A DNA stretch of 43,611 nucleotides from Acetobacteraceae bacterium. Lineage in GTDB: Bacteria > Pseudomonadota > Alphaproteobacteria > Acetobacterales > Acetobacteraceae. Made by a program: the position numbers and the translations under genes. The DNA lies in the NCBI GenBank assembly GCA_030041375.1, contig JASHOA010000026.1:1-43611 (forward strand). Direction: 5' to 3'. The notes beneath the pieces are model-generated. The model ran no database searches. It worked only from the letters and a program-made list of their open reading frames with translations, and was not told the origin of the DNA. Numbering within the stretch: position 1 is the stretch's first letter; each line of letters begins with the position of its first letter. Shown piece after piece: positions 17,893-27,676 of the stretch.

Positions 17893-19695
17893 ATGTCCCA
17901 CAGGATAGAAGACTATGCGCTGATCGGCGATTGCGAGACCGCCGCACTGGTCGCCCGCGACGGATCGATCGATTGGCTCTGCTGGCCCCGGTTCGACAGC
18001 GGCGCCTGCTTTGCAGCATTGCTGGGGACCAGCGAGAACGGACGCTGGCTGATCGCTCCGCTCGGGGCGCCGCTTGCCGCGCGCCGAAAATACCTGAGCG
18101 ACACGCTGGTCCTGGAGACCGTTTTCGATACGCCGACAGGATCGGTGACGCTCGTCGATTTCATGCCGTTGCGCGATGACACCTCGAACCTGGTGCGGAT
18201 CGTGCTCGGCAAGAGGGGGCAGGTGCGGATGCGGACCGAGCTGGTCGTGCGATTCGATTACGGCTCGCTCGTTCCCTGGGTGACGCGGCGAGACGAGGAA
18301 ACATTGCTGGCCATCTGTGGTCCGGACATGGTCGTGCTCCGCACCAAGGTGCCGCTGCGCGGCGAGGAGATGAAGACGGTCGCCGAATTCACGGTTTCCA
18401 CCGGCGAGAAAATTGCCTTCGTGCTCGGCTACGGCCGTTCGCATGTCGATCCGCCGGACCGGATCGACCCGTTCACGGCGCTCGAGGAAACGGTTGAGTT
18501 CTGGCGCACATGGTCGCGGCGCTCGCCGGGCACCGGCCGCTGGTCGGAGGCTGTGCGGCGCTCGCTGATCACGCTCAAGGCCCTCACCTACCGGCCGACC
18601 GGGGGAATCGTCGCCGCTCCCACCACGTCGCTGCCGGAGCGGCCCGGTGGCGCACGCAACTGGGATTATCGCTATTGCTGGCTGCGTGACGCGACCTTCG
18701 CGCTGCTCGCGATGATGAACGGCGATCATTACGAAGAAGCAGAAGCGTGGTGCGGCTGGCTGAGGCGGGCGGTAGCCGGCGATCCGGCGCAGGTCCAGAT
18801 CATGTACGGGCTCGGGGGCGAGCGGCGCCTGGCGGAATGGGAGGCCCCGTGGCTCGAAGGCTACGAAGGCTCGCGCCCGGTTCGTATCGGCAACGCCGCC
18901 GCCGAGCAGCTTCAGCTCGACATCTATGGCGAGGTGATGGACGCGCTCTACCACGCGCGCCTGGGAGGGCTGGCCGGGAACGGGCTCGACTGGATGCTGC
19001 AACTGGAACTGATGCGGCATCTCGAGACCGTCTGGCGCGAACCCGATGAGGGGATCTGGGAGGTTCGCGGCGGCCGGCAGCACTTCACCTATTCGAAGGT
19101 CATGGCCTGGGTCGCCTTCGACCGCTCGATCAAGGCCGCCGAGCAGTTCGGCCTCGAGGCGCCGCTCGAACGCTGGCGCGCCGCACGGCGCGAGATTCAC
19201 GACGAGGTCTGCCGGAGCGCGTTCAACAGCGATCTCGGGGCATTCGTGCAGAGCTACGGTTCAGGCGCGCTCGATGCCAGCGTGCTGCTGATGCCGCTGG
19301 TGGGTTTCCTGCCTCCCGGCGATCAGCGCATGCAGAGAACGGTCGATGCGATCGAGCGAAAGCTGATGTCCGACGGCCTGCTGCTGCGCTACGATACCGG
19401 CTCGGGCGTCGATGGACTGGCCGGCGGCGAAGGCACCTTCATCGCGTGCAGCTTCTGGCTTGCCGACAACTTTCTCCTCCTCGGGCGCCGCAATGACGCG
19501 CGACGTCTTTTCGAGCGGTTGCTCGAGCTCGGCAACGATGTCGGGCTGCTGGCCGAGGAATACGATCCCGGCGGCAAGCGTTTGCTCGGGAATTTCCCGC
19601 AGGCGCTCTCGCATATCGCGCTCGTCAACACGGCGCACAATCTCTACCATCCGAGGCGCCCCGCCGAGCAGCGCTCGGGGCATCGCATCGCGTGA
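17893..19695 (+). CDS. Glycoside hydrolase family 15 (glucoamylase/trehalase-like)
   Basis: A 600-residue protein without a signal peptide, so likely cytoplasmic. The N-terminal beta-rich domain (IEDYALIGDCETAALV, IDWLCWPRFDS) is followed by an (alpha/alpha)6 barrel with NWDYRYCWLRDATFAL. The two catalytic acids are expected in PDEGIWEVR (about residue 385) and LLAEEYDP (about 555), and both Glu are present. Bacterial cytosolic members cut glucose from malto-oligosaccharides, glucans or trehalose, and the exact substrate is not readable. It diverges from the polyphosphate glucokinase operon, which would use the released glucose. Confidence 0.92.
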   Translation: MSHRIEDYALIGDCETAALVARDGSIDWLCWPRFDSGACFAALLGTSENGRWLIAPLGAPLAARRKYLSDTLVLETVFDTPTGSVTLVDFMPLRDDTSNLVRIVLGKRGQVRMRTELVVRFDYGSLVPWVTRRDEETLLAICGPDMVVLRTKVPLRGEEMKTVAEFTVSTGEKIAFVLGYGRSHVDPPDRIDPFTALEETVEFWRTWSRRSPGTGRWSEAVRRSLITLKALTYRPTGGIVAAPTTSLPERPGGARNWDYRYCWLRDATFALLAMMNGDHYEEAEAWCGWLRRAVAGDPAQVQIMYGLGGERRLAEWEAPWLEGYEGSRPVRIGNAAAEQLQLDIYGEVMDALYHARLGGLAGNGLDWMLQLELMRHLETVWREPDEGIWEVRGGRQHFTYSKVMAWVAFDRSIKAAEQFGLEAPLERWRAARREIHDEVCRSAFNSDLGAFVQSYGSGALDASVLLMPLVGFLPPGDQRMQRTVDAIERKLMSDGLLLRYDTGSGVDGLAGGEGTFIACSFWLADNFLLLGRRNDARRLFERLLELGNDVGLLAEEYDPGGKRLLGNFPQALSHIALVNTAHNLYHPRRPAEQRSGHRIA

Positions 19696-19711
19696 GCCGG
19701 CACACCCGGTA

Positions 19712-20947
19712 TCAATCAGGGCGAACCAGGCGATGGTGCTTGCGGCCGGCGGAAAGCTTGATCGCTCCCTGTTGCAGATCGGCAAGGCTGATGGTGAGGG
19801 TCTCGTCGGCAACGGGTGAATCGTTGATGCGTGCGCCGCCCCCGCGGATGAGCCGCCGCGCCTCGGCATTGCTCGTCGCCAGCCCGGCGAGGGTGAAGAG
19901 GCGGAAGGCCGGCAGGCCGATGGCAAGCTCGGTGCGCGGCAACGTGGTCACCGGAAGTTCCGCGCTCTCGCCCGTCTCGAAGAGGCGCCGCGCCGCTTCC
20001 GCCGCGGTGGCAGCGGCGGCGGGGCCGTGCGCCAGGGCGGTTGCCGCAGTCGCAAGGTGCTTCTTCGCCTCGTTGATATCGCCCGCTTCCAGGCGCTTTA
20101 TCTCGGATACGGAAATTTCCGTGAAAAACCTGAGAAAGCGGCCGACATCCGCATCCTCGGTGTTGCGCCAGAACTGCCAGTAATCGAAGGGAGGAAGGCG
20201 GTCGGCGGTCAGCCACACCGCGCCGGCAGCCGTCTTCCCCATCTTCGCCCCCGAGGCGGTGGTGATCAGCGGCGTGGTCAATCCGAACACCTGCGCGCCT
20301 TCGGTCCGGCGGGTCAGTTCCGCGCCGGAGACGATGTTCCCCCACTGGTCCGAGCCGCCCATTTGCAGCCGTACATCGTGCCGCCGGTAAAGCTCGCGGA
20401 AATCGTAGCTCTGCAGGATCATATAGTTGAATTCGAGAAAGGTCAGCGGCTGCTCGCGATCGAGGCGCAGCTTCACCGAATCGAATGTCAGCATGCGGTT
20501 GACGGTGAAGTGCCGCCCCACGTCGCGCAGCAGCGGGATGTAGCCGAGGGCATCGAGCCAGTCTGCGTTGTTGGCGGTGATCGCATCGCAAGGGCCGTCG
20601 CCGAAGCGAATATGGGGCTCGAACACGCGGCGGATGCCGGCCATGTTGGCGGCGATCTCGTCGTCGCTCAGGAGCTGGCGCGTCTCGTCGCGCCCCGATG
20701 GATCGCCGATCCGCGTGGTGCCGCCGCCCATCAGCACCACCGGGCGATGGCCGTGGCGCTGGAAGAGACGGAGCAGCATGATCTGCACCAGGCTGCCGAC
20801 ATGCAGGCTCGGTGCGGTACAGTCGAAGCCGATATAGCCCGAGACCGGGCCGGCGCGGAGCAACGCGTCCAGGCTCTCCGTATCGGTGCACTGGAAGACG
20901 AAGCCGCGGTCGATGGCCTCGGCGAGAAAGGCGTCGGTCGCGGGCAT
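19712..20947 (-). CDS. tyrS: Tyrosyl-tRNA synthetase
   Basis: 411 residues, class I synthetase charging tRNA-Tyr. [14 protein letters not shown] carries the HIGH-like motif, the tyrosine pocket contains YMILQSYDF and MGGSDQWGN, and GAKMGKT is the KMSKS-like loop. The C-terminal ~60 residues form an S4 RNA-binding domain ([13 protein letters not shown]). The ATG at 20947 gives the family N-terminus. An alternative lies at 20965. It is convergent with GH15 and divergent from anmK across 37 bases. Confidence 0.97.
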   Translation of the reverse strand: MPATDAFLAEAIDRGFVFQCTDTESLDALLRAGPVSGYIGFDCTAPSLHVGSLVQIMLLRLFQRHGHRPVVLMGGGTTRIGDPSGRDETRQLLSDDEIAANMAGIRRVFEPHIRFGDGPCDAITANNADWLDALGYIPLLRDVGRHFTVNRMLTFDSVKLRLDREQPLTFLEFNYMILQSYDFRELYRRHDVRLQMGGSDQWGNIVSGAELTRRTEGAQVFGLTTPLITTASGAKMGKTAAGAVWLTADRLPPFDYWQFWRNTEDADVGRFLRFFTEISVSEIKRLEAGDINEAKKHLATAATALAHGPAAAATAAEAARRLFETGESAELPVTTLPRTELAIGLPAFRLFTLAGLATSNAEARRLIRGGGARINDSPVADETLTISLADLQQGAIKLSAGRKHHRLVRPD

Positions 20948-20984
20948 GGCGCAGTTGGCTAGCATGCCGGCGGGGGAAAGGGGA

Positions 20985-22091
20985 ATGTGGCGGGCGATCG
21001 GGTTGATGAGCGGCACTTCGCTCGACGGCGTGGATGCGGCCTGGATCGAAACCGATGGGGTCAGGATCGAAAGGCTGGGCAAGCGCCTGACCCTGCCGTA
21101 CGACAAAGCGCTCAGGACGTCCCTTCGCGAATTGACAGGCCGCGCCGGGATGCTTCTCCCGAACGATGCGGAACTGCTCCGCCTCACGACGGCAATCACC
21201 GAGGCACATGCCGAGGCGGTGGCCGCCATCGATGAGCCGGCCGACGTGATCGGCATGCACGGCCAGACCATCCTGCACCGGCCCGAAGCAGGCCGAACCT
21301 GGCAGATCGGAGACGCTGCCTGGCTGGCCGGCCAAACCGGTCTTCCGGTCGTGCATGACTTCCGCTCGGCCGATGTGGCCGCAGGTGGAGAAGGCGCGCC
21401 GCTTGCGCCGATCTTCCATGCCGCTCTCGCGGCGAGACTGGAACGGCCGCTCGCCATTCTCAATCTCGGCGGTGTCGCCAACGTGACCTGGATCGGCCCG
21501 GATGGGCGCCTGGTCGCGTTCGATACGGGGCCTGGAAACGGCCCGCTCGATGACTGGGTGCAGCGGAAAACCGGGCAGCCATTCGATGCCGATGGCGCCC
21601 TGGCATCGGCGGGCCAGGTGAACGGCGCGGTCCTGGAGCGCCTGCTCGCCCATCCCTATTTCGCCCGCCCCTGGCCGAAATCGCTCGATCGCCTCTCCTT
21701 CTCGGCCTGGATCGCGGAAAGCGGACTTGAAGGACTCGACGCCGCCGGAGGTGCGGCGACTCTGGCTGCCTTCACGGCGCGGGCGGCAGCATTCTCTCCC
21801 CTCCCCGCCCCGCCCGCGAGATGGCTCGTCTCCGGCGGCGGGCGGCATCATCGGGCCATCATGACGGCTTTGTGTCACGCGATCGGCGCGCCTGTCGTGC
21901 CGGTCGAGGCGGTGGGTTGGGATGGTGACGCACTGGAAGCGCAGTGCTTTGGTTTTCTTGCGGCACGGGTGCTTGCCGGCCTGCCACTGAGCTTTCCGGA
22001 AACGACCGGCGTCCCTGCGCCGCTGCCCGGGGGACGCCTTGCCTACCCTCCAGGCCACGCTGAATTGCGACTAAATCGGGGCAAATCGTGA
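20985..22091 (+). CDS. anmK: Anhydro-N-acetylmuramic acid kinase
   Basis: A 368-residue sugar kinase of the murein recycling pathway. It converts 1,6-anhydroMurNAc to MurNAc 6-phosphate. It has [15 protein letters not shown] at the N-terminus, [12 protein letters not shown], the catalytic-Asp stretch [22 protein letters not shown] and SGGGRHH. The ATG at 20985 follows a purine-rich GGGGGAAAGGGG. The tyrS-anmK divergent arrangement is common in alphaproteobacteria. Confidence 0.95.
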   Translation: MWRAIGLMSGTSLDGVDAAWIETDGVRIERLGKRLTLPYDKALRTSLRELTGRAGMLLPNDAELLRLTTAITEAHAEAVAAIDEPADVIGMHGQTILHRPEAGRTWQIGDAAWLAGQTGLPVVHDFRSADVAAGGEGAPLAPIFHAALAARLERPLAILNLGGVANVTWIGPDGRLVAFDTGPGNGPLDDWVQRKTGQPFDADGALASAGQVNGAVLERLLAHPYFARPWPKSLDRLSFSAWIAESGLEGLDAAGGAATLAAFTARAAAFSPLPAPPARWLVSGGGRHHRAIMTALCHAIGAPVVPVEAVGWDGDALEAQCFGFLAARVLAGLPLSFPETTGVPAPLPGGRLAYPPGHAELRLNRGKS

Positions 22092-22290
22092 AGCCATGCG
22101 ATTATTGCATTGCGGATTCCGCCATTTCGCAGTAGCACAAGAGGTGAACACCGGTTACTGTTAGTTGTGGATTTCAGGTGCGAGTCGCGCCGAAGGCGCG
22201 TAAGTACCGTTAGGGTTCCGGCCGCGAGGCCGGAAATCTGGGGTCTAAGGACCCCTTCGTCTCCCAGACGTGAAGCCTCCCTGTTGACTT
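22092..22290 (+). ncRNA. Structured intergenic stretch, candidate small RNA or 3' UTR
   Basis: 200 bases between anmK and a strong terminator contain several hairpins in series: GCGCCgaaGGCGC near 22188, TTCCGGCCgcgaGGCCGGAA near 22216 and GGGGTCtaaggACCCC near 22241. No ORF fits. It could be a discrete small RNA ending at the terminator, or the folded 3' end of the anmK transcript. It did not match tmRNA, SRP RNA or tRNA by eye, and 6S RNA could not be confirmed. Confidence 0.35.
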
Positions 22291-22330
22291 GCCCTGTCCG
22301 GTGAAAACCGGACAGGGCATTTTCTTTCTT
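22291..22330 (+). terminator. Rho-independent terminator
   Basis: A perfect 12-bp stem (22291-22302 with 22307-22318), GAAA loop, then ATTTTCTTTCTTT. The T-rich tail is on the plus strand, so it ends transcripts coming from anmK or the structured region. It is the clearest intrinsic terminator in the window. Confidence 0.9.
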
Positions 22331-22345
22331 TCCCTGGCCTTCGCC

Positions 22346-22957
22346 TCAGGATCGCTGCCGCCCCAGCCTCCGCCGCAGAAACCAGGCGACCCCGAGGGCC
22401 AGCAGCAGTGCGATCGCAAGGTCCGCGTGCCTGAGATAGGCGCGTAGCGCCGGGTCGCTTTCCCAGCGTCGGCCAAGCTGATGGCCCGCGAAGGCGAGTG
22501 CATAGCACCAAGCCAGAGAACCCGCGAAGCTGTAGAGCTGGAAAGGAAGCTGCGGCATCCACGCCATGCCGGCGGGAAACGAGATGAAGGTTCGGACCAC
22601 CGGCAGCAGCCGCCCGATGAACACCGCCGCGCGGCCGAAGCGGCCGAAGAACCACTCCGCCCGATCAAGGTCCTTGTGGTCGAGCAGCACCCAGTATCCG
22701 AAGCGGTCGATCGCGCGCCGGCCCCCCGTGGCGCCGACAGCGTAGGCAATGGTCGAGCCGATATTGCAGCCGATCGCACCGGCCAGCGCCACTGCCCAGA
22801 GGCTGAATCGCCCGGTCGTCGTGAGATAGCCGGCAAACGGCATCACGATCTCGGAGGGCAGCGGTATGCATGCCGATTCGACAGCCATCAGTGCCGCCAC
22901 CCCGGCATAGCCGCCGGCGGAGATCACCGCGGTGATCCAGCCGGCGAGGGCCGCCAT
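22346..22957 (-). CDS. DedA-family membrane protein
   Basis: A 203-residue inner-membrane protein with about five hydrophobic segments. Family features are the early Glu in MAVESACIPLPSEIVMPFAGY, GSTIAYAVGATGG, and the FIGRLLPVVRTFISFPAG motif with conserved Arg residues. DedA proteins are implicated in lipid carrier or phospholipid flipping and membrane homeostasis. The ATG at 22957 is preferred over the GTG three bases earlier. It follows the PLP decarboxylase stop by 5 bases, so it is likely co-transcribed. Confidence 0.92.
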   Translation of the reverse strand: MAALAGWITAVISAGGYAGVAALMAVESACIPLPSEIVMPFAGYLTTTGRFSLWAVALAGAIGCNIGSTIAYAVGATGGRRAIDRFGYWVLLDHKDLDRAEWFFGRFGRAAVFIGRLLPVVRTFISFPAGMAWMPQLPFQLYSFAGSLAWCYALAFAGHQLGRRWESDPALRAYLRHADLAIALLLALGVAWFLRRRLGRQRS

Positions 22958-22962
22958 CACGG

Positions 22963-24417
22963 TCAGGCAGCCGCCGCGGCCCGTGCCTTCCCGATCCGCA
23001 GCACCGCTTCAACCAGTGCCTCGATGTCGGCTGACCGCGTGCGGTGGTTGACGATCGCGGCGCGGATGGCAAGCCGCCCGCGGATGCGGGTGGTCGAGGG
23101 TGCGGCGATCCCGCCTTCCTGCAGATCGGCCACGATCGCGGCGTTGAGCGCATCGAGATCGACGCCGGGATCGGCGGCGGCGACAAAGCGGAAGCAGACG
23201 ATGTTGAGGGCGACCGGCGCCATCCGTTCGAGCGCAGGTTCGGCATCGATCCGCCCGGCCAGCAGATGCGCCAGTTCGATCGTACGCTCGACCACCTCGC
23301 CCAACCGCCCGGCGCCAAAAATCTTCAGCGTCAGCCACACCTTGAGGGCGCGGAAGCCGCGCGAGAGATCGGGGCCGAAATCGCATGGCCATGGCTGTCC
23401 GCCCGCCAGGCCCCTCGTTTCCCCCTGCAGATACGGTGCGGGTTGCGCGAAGGCGGCGCGATGGGCGGCGCTGTCGCGCACCAGGATGCAGCCGGCGTCG
23501 TAAGGGACCTGCGCCCATTTGTGGAAATCGAAGGCCACCGAATCGGCCGCCTCTATTCCCGCCAGCAGCGGGCGATGCTTTTCCGAGAGCGCCAGCATGG
23601 CGCCGAACGCTCCGTCCACGTGGAACCAAAGCCCTTCGCGCCGGCAGAGGGCGGCAAGAGACGCGAGGTCGTCGACCGCCCCGATATCGACCGTGCCGGC
23701 AGTGCCGATGACCAGGAACGGCCGGTTGCCCGCTGCACGGTCCCGCGCGATCGCCGCCTCCAGGGCTGCGAGATCGATGCGGCCGGCCGGGCCGGTGGCG
23801 ATTCGCCGGAGCGCTTCCGAACCCAGCCCGCACATGTCCAACGCCCGCGGAATGCAGGCGTGCGCCGCGGTCGAGGCATAGGCGGTCAGGGGCGCCGCGC
23901 CGAGGCCGCTCCTCCGGCAGGCCGCGCCGAGGGCGGCGCACCGCGCCACCAGCACGCCAATGAAGTTGGCAAGCGACGTGCCGGTGACGAGCAGGCCCGA
24001 GCACTCCGCCGGCAGGCCGAGCATCTCCGCGGCCCAGGCGATGACCTGCCGCTCGACTTCGATCGGCGCGTGATCCCGCCCACCAAGATTGGCGTTCAGC
24101 GCTCCGGCCAGCATTTCGGCCAGCATCCCGGGTGCGGTGCCACCGCCATGCACCCAGCCCATGAAGCGCGGATGGGTGTTGCCGGTGGCATAGGGCGCGA
24201 CCAGGCGAAGATAGTCGGCGTAGGCCTCGGCTGCGGGCTGGCCCTGGTGCGGCAGCTTCTCGCGGAACTCCGCCCGAAGACGAGGCGGCAGCCTCTGCCA
24301 GACTGGCCGCTCGCGCAGGGTTTCCAGCCCGTCGAAGGCGTCATCCAGCATCCGGTGCCCGAGCGCACGCAGCTCTGCCCAGTCGTCGGGGTCGAGGTCC
24401 GGGTCTGATTTTTTCAT
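22963..24417 (-). CDS. PLP-dependent group II (aromatic amino acid type) decarboxylase
   Basis: A 484-residue fold-type I PLP enzyme. It has NTHPRFMGWVHGGGTAPGML at the N-terminal part, LLVTGTSLANF for cofactor phosphate, WFHVDGAFGAM (Asp to the pyridine N) and the PLP Lys in FDFHKWAQ (about residue 300). Group II members decarboxylate aromatic amino acids, glutamate, diaminobutyrate or similar, and the substrate is not clear. The ATG at 24417 gives the normal start. It diverges from the NUDIX gene. Confidence 0.9.
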   Translation of the reverse strand: MKKSDPDLDPDDWAELRALGHRMLDDAFDGLETLRERPVWQRLPPRLRAEFREKLPHQGQPAAEAYADYLRLVAPYATGNTHPRFMGWVHGGGTAPGMLAEMLAGALNANLGGRDHAPIEVERQVIAWAAEMLGLPAECSGLLVTGTSLANFIGVLVARCAALGAACRRSGLGAAPLTAYASTAAHACIPRALDMCGLGSEALRRIATGPAGRIDLAALEAAIARDRAAGNRPFLVIGTAGTVDIGAVDDLASLAALCRREGLWFHVDGAFGAMLALSEKHRPLLAGIEAADSVAFDFHKWAQVPYDAGCILVRDSAAHRAAFAQPAPYLQGETRGLAGGQPWPCDFGPDLSRGFRALKVWLTLKIFGAGRLGEVVERTIELAHLLAGRIDAEPALERMAPVALNIVCFRFVAAADPGVDLDALNAAIVADLQEGGIAAPSTTRIRGRLAIRAAIVNHRTRSADIEALVEAVLRIGKARAAAAA

Positions 24418-24544
24418 GCGGCTTCCGTTGCGTTGCGGCGGAGGTCCCATACCAGAGGTCGCCGGCTCCGTTAAAGCAGCCGGGGAATGTCCACCGCGAC
24501 CTTGCCTTGCCAGAGGCGTTTCCGCGCCCAAGGTTCGACCCGCG

Positions 24545-25162
24545 ATGAATGAAGCAGAAGGAAAGAGGCGCGTCGCGCGGCCGCGCGATGCGGCAAGCTT
24601 GGTCGTGCTGCGCGCGACGGGCGGTGCTGCAGAAGTACTGATGGGCATGCGCGCCGCCGGGCACCGCTTCATGCCGAATCGGCTCGCGCTCCCGGGCGGA
24701 GCGGTGGAGCGGGGCGACTACTCCGCCCCGGCAGCCTCGGTTCTTTCGCCGGCCACGCAAGTGATGCTGAACAAGGGTGCCAGACCCGGACTCGCGCACG
24801 CGCTTGCCATCGCGGCAGCACGGGAGCTGGCCGAAGAGACCGGGCTCTCTCTCGGCCAGCCGCCGGCGCTCGCAGAACTTTGCTATCTCTGCCGGGCGAT
24901 CACGCCGCCCAGCCTGCCGATCCGGTTTCATGCCCGCTTTCTTGTCATTTCGGCCGAGCAACTCGAGGGCCGGCTTGCCGGCTCCGGAGAACTCGAAGGG
25001 CTCGGTTTCTATGCCCTCGACGATCCGGCACTCGATGCGCTGCCCTGGATCACGGCACAGGTACTGGCCGAACTTGCTGCCTGGCTCCGCCTGCCTCCGC
25101 CATCGCGCGCAGGAGTCCGCCGGACGGCGGTTTATCGCGACCGCGTACGGCGGGAGGAGTGA
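24545..25162 (+). CDS. NUDIX hydrolase
   Basis: A 205-residue pyrophosphohydrolase. The NUDIX helix motif reads AAARELAEETGL, preceded by LALPGGAVERGD. Some 30-35 extra residues are inserted between the Gly-Gly and the helix, as in a subgroup of alphaproteobacterial NUDIX proteins. It cleaves an X-linked nucleoside diphosphate, and the substrate is unknown. ATG at 24545, divergent from the decarboxylase gene. Confidence 0.88.
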   Translation: MNEAEGKRRVARPRDAASLVVLRATGGAAEVLMGMRAAGHRFMPNRLALPGGAVERGDYSAPAASVLSPATQVMLNKGARPGLAHALAIAAARELAEETGLSLGQPPALAELCYLCRAITPPSLPIRFHARFLVISAEQLEGRLAGSGELEGLGFYALDDPALDALPWITAQVLAELAAWLRLPPPSRAGVRRTAVYRDRVRREE

Positions 25163-25220
25163 CCAGGGCGGTAGAATGCCGCACGGCGCAACGCGTCGAG
25201 TCGCATGAAGGCCCCCTGGC

Positions 25221-25892
25221 ATGAAATCTGACGCCGTTTCCGGCCTGGCGGCATTCGTCTCAGGCCGAAGGTTCGGAACGATCCTGGCTGACCCGCCGTG
25301 GCGCTTTCAGAACCGGACCGGAAAAATGGCGCCGGAGCACCGTCGCCTCTCGCGCTATGGAACCATGAGCTTCGAAGCGATCGCAGCACTTCCGGTCGGC
25401 GAGGTGGCGGCCGAGGTCGCGCATCTCTATTTGTGGGTGCCGAATGCGCTGCTGCCGCAAGGCCTCACCGTGATGGCGAGCTGGGGCTTCACGTACAAGG
25501 CGAACCTGGTGTGGCACAAAATCCGCAAGGATGGCGGCTCGGACGGCCGGGGCGTCGGCTTCTATTTCCGCAACGTGACGGAACTCCTGCTGTTCGGAAT
25601 CCGCGGCCGGAATGCGCGCACGCTTCCGCCGGGAAGACGCCAGGTCAATCTCATCGCCACGCGCAAGCGCGAGCATTCCCGCAAACCGGACGAAATTTAT
25701 CCGCTCATCGAATCGTGCAGCCCGGCGCCCCGCCTGGAGTTGTTCGCACGCGGCACGCGAGACGGCTGGTCATGCTGGGGCAACCAGGCATCCGGGGATT
25801 ATGCCCCGCTTTGGCCGACCTACGCCCACAATTCTCTTGCCGAGCGGAAGCAGCGCGGCTCTGCAACCGCTATCGGCGGCGCCGCATCGTGA
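25221..25892 (+). CDS. MT-A70-family DNA/RNA adenine methyltransferase (orphan)
   Basis: A 223-residue SAM-dependent N6-adenine methyltransferase. The catalytic DPPW is at residues 24-27 (TILADPPWRF), with HLYLWVPNALLPQGLTVMASW and FYFRNVTELLLFGIRG typical of the MT-A70 class. No restriction partner or phage gene lies next to it. Such solitary genes often come from phages or plasmids. A dispersed repeat copy starts about 60 bases after its stop. The ribosome site is weak. Confidence 0.9.
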   Translation: MKSDAVSGLAAFVSGRRFGTILADPPWRFQNRTGKMAPEHRRLSRYGTMSFEAIAALPVGEVAAEVAHLYLWVPNALLPQGLTVMASWGFTYKANLVWHKIRKDGGSDGRGVGFYFRNVTELLLFGIRGRNARTLPPGRRQVNLIATRKREHSRKPDEIYPLIESCSPAPRLELFARGTRDGWSCWGNQASGDYAPLWPTYAHNSLAERKQRGSATAIGGAAS

Positions 25893-25952
25893 CCCAACCT
25901 TGCCCGTTGGCGTGGCAATTGTGTGACCAGTCGACGGAGGAACCATCAATCG

Positions 25953-26087
25953 CTAGTGTCCTGCCCCCTTTCGTTCGCTGCCGCCGGCAGCCAACGAAAG
26001 GGGATGAGAGGCCACTGAAAATAAAGGGGTGTGTGCCGACCGCTGGGGTGCATCCTACGGTATCAAGCGTTGGAGTCGGCACACGAG
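25953..26087 (+). repeat. Dispersed repeat family 2, copy A
   Basis: About 135 bases nearly identical to 42907-43040. Hairpin 1 is an 18-bp stem around a GCC loop (CCCCTTTCGTT... with ...AACGAAAGGGG, about 25965-26003) with one C/C mismatch, where copy B has a T-A pair. Hairpin 2 pairs 26031-26040 (GTGTGCCGAC) with 26075-26084. The left end carries CTAG, the right end CGAG. Probably a non-autonomous mobile or REP-like element. Confidence 0.9.
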
Positions 26088-26332
26088 ACGGGAAACGCGC
26101 GGATAATCTGCTCTCGCTTGCCCCGTGGGCAGAAGGTTTTCATCCGGGAACAGATGATGATCCTGCCCGTCGGAACCGGCGATCACGCAGCATGGGACGA
26201 TGACAAAAATCATGGACGCCGGACGATCGACGAGAGCCGGGTTGGCATCGTCCGACCGGACCGGAAGAACTTGATTCCCGTTGCTCCGTTCATGGACAAT
26301 GACGGCGGCATTTTCCGTTGGCGGAAGACGGC
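26088..26332. other. Gap between repeat copy A and the TauE/SafE gene
   Basis: About 245 bases with no supportable gene. It should contain the promoter of the exporter/CBS pair, but no convincing -35/-10 is seen. Confidence 0.4.
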
Positions 26333-27118
26333 ATGGAGTTCGGCTACATCGTTTCCGGTTTCGCTATCGGAATTCTCGTCGGGATGACCGGGATCGGCGG
26401 AGGTTCGCTGATGACCCCGCTGCTGATCATGGTTTTCGGCATTCATCCGACGACCGCGGTGGGCACGGACCTGTTGTTCGCTTCCGCGACCAAGGTCGTC
26501 GGCTCGATCATTCATGGCCGGCAACGAACCGTCTGCTGGCCGATGGTCGGGCGGCTTCTGCTCGGCAGCCTGCCGGGTGCCGCGCTGACACTTGTCGTTC
26601 TGGATCTGGTTGGAATTCACGGCCAGGTCGCGAACCGGGTCATCTCGCAGGTTCTGGCGGTGTTGCTCCTGATCACCGCGGTCCTGCTCGTTGCCAAACC
26701 GTGGCTGTTGCGCCAGGCGGGGCACAGAGAGAGCGAACGCATCACGTTCCTTGGGCCCACCGCCTCCCTCGTCATGACGATCGCAGTCGGGCTCATGCTC
26801 GGAGTGGTGGTGACGATCTGCTCGGTCGGGGCCGGAGCGCTCGGCACCATTGCGCTGCTCGTCCTCTATCCCCGCCTGCCGGTTGCGAAGATCATCGGGT
26901 CCGATATTGCGCATGCGGTACCGCTCACATTGCTGGCCGGCCTCGGGCATTGGTGGCTGGGCAGTGTCAACCCCGAGATCCTCATTCCGCTGCTCGTCGG
27001 ATCGATACCCGGCATCGCGCTCGGCAGTGTCGGCGTGCAGATCGCGCCGGAGCCGCTGCTCAGGGCAGGCCTCTGCATTCTGCTGGCCGCAACAGGACTG
27101 CGGCTGCTTCACGTTTGA
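26333..27118 (+). CDS. TauE/SafE-family membrane transporter
   Basis: A 261-residue inner-membrane protein with about eight hydrophobic segments. It has the family's GMTGIGGGSLMTPLLIMVFG near the N-terminus, TAVGTDLLFASATKVVGS, and a second related half (VVTICSVGAGALG). TauE/SafE proteins export sulfite, sulfoacetate or other organic anions. The ATG at 26333 is preferred, and a TTG at 26318 would add five residues. It is followed by the CBS protein 80 bases later. Confidence 0.9.
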   Translation: MEFGYIVSGFAIGILVGMTGIGGGSLMTPLLIMVFGIHPTTAVGTDLLFASATKVVGSIIHGRQRTVCWPMVGRLLLGSLPGAALTLVVLDLVGIHGQVANRVISQVLAVLLLITAVLLVAKPWLLRQAGHRESERITFLGPTASLVMTIAVGLMLGVVVTICSVGAGALGTIALLVLYPRLPVAKIIGSDIAHAVPLTLLAGLGHWWLGSVNPEILIPLLVGSIPGIALGSVGVQIAPEPLLRAGLCILLAATGLRLLHV

Positions 27119-27198
27119 TCGGGGAGAGAACAGGTGCCAGGCCCTGGCCGGGCTGCGATAAGCGCGGCATACTCGGGCCGACAGCATGCGAGGCGGCA

Positions 27199-27630
27199 AT
27201 GGGGCTCCGTCTGATCCGCGATCTCATCCAGGGGCAGAGCCTGCTCACCTGCGGTCCGGAGGTGACGGTTGCCCAGGCGGCACGGCAAATGGCGGAGCGG
27301 AATGTCGGGGCGATTCTGGTGACGATCGAGGGCCGGCTCGAAGGCATCTTCACCGAGCGCGATGCACTGGTGCGGGTGATTGCAGCGGGCCGGGACCCTG
27401 AGGCGACAGAGATCGGCCAGGTCATGACGCGCACCGTCAACACGATCTCGCCGGATCGGCCGGTGCTGCACGCGCTGCACGAGATGCACGAAATGAGCTT
27501 CCGCCATGTGCCGGTCGTGGAAAACGGCGCGCCGGTGGGCATGGTCTCGATCCGCGATGCGCTCGGCGACGAACTGATTGCCTTCGAGCGGGAGCTGGCA
27601 GTCAAGCAGGCGATCCTGGAGATCCGCTAG
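27199..27630 (+). CDS. CBS-domain protein
   Basis: A 143-residue protein made of two CBS repeats (about residues 8-65 and 75-130), with [20 protein letters not shown] and [19 protein letters not shown] as the typical repeat ends. Paired CBS domains bind adenine nucleotides and act as energy sensors or regulatory modules. No catalytic domain is attached. It may regulate or accompany the neighbouring transporter. A short inverted repeat (27641-27658) follows between the convergent genes. Confidence 0.9.
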   Translation: MGLRLIRDLIQGQSLLTCGPEVTVAQAARQMAERNVGAILVTIEGRLEGIFTERDALVRVIAAGRDPEATEIGQVMTRTVNTISPDRPVLHALHEMHEMSFRHVPVVENGAPVGMVSIRDALGDELIAFERELAVKQAILEIR

Positions 27631-27676
27631 CCCGGATTAAGCGTGACTGGAATCACGCAACGATCGAGGAGCGGGC

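Noticed and set aside
19716-22058. 780-residue minus-strand open frame across tyrS and anmK
   Set aside because: It is an overprint of two clear genes in another frame, with Arg/Pro/Gly-rich sequence and no domain. High GC lowers stop frequency.
22092-22290. tRNA, tmRNA or SRP RNA
   Set aside because: No T-loop, CCA end, tag frame or SRP Alu/GGAAG core is visible. 6S RNA could not be confirmed by eye.
25221-25892. Restriction-modification system
   Set aside because: Only the methyltransferase is present. Neighbouring genes are NUDIX and TauE/SafE proteins, with no nuclease.
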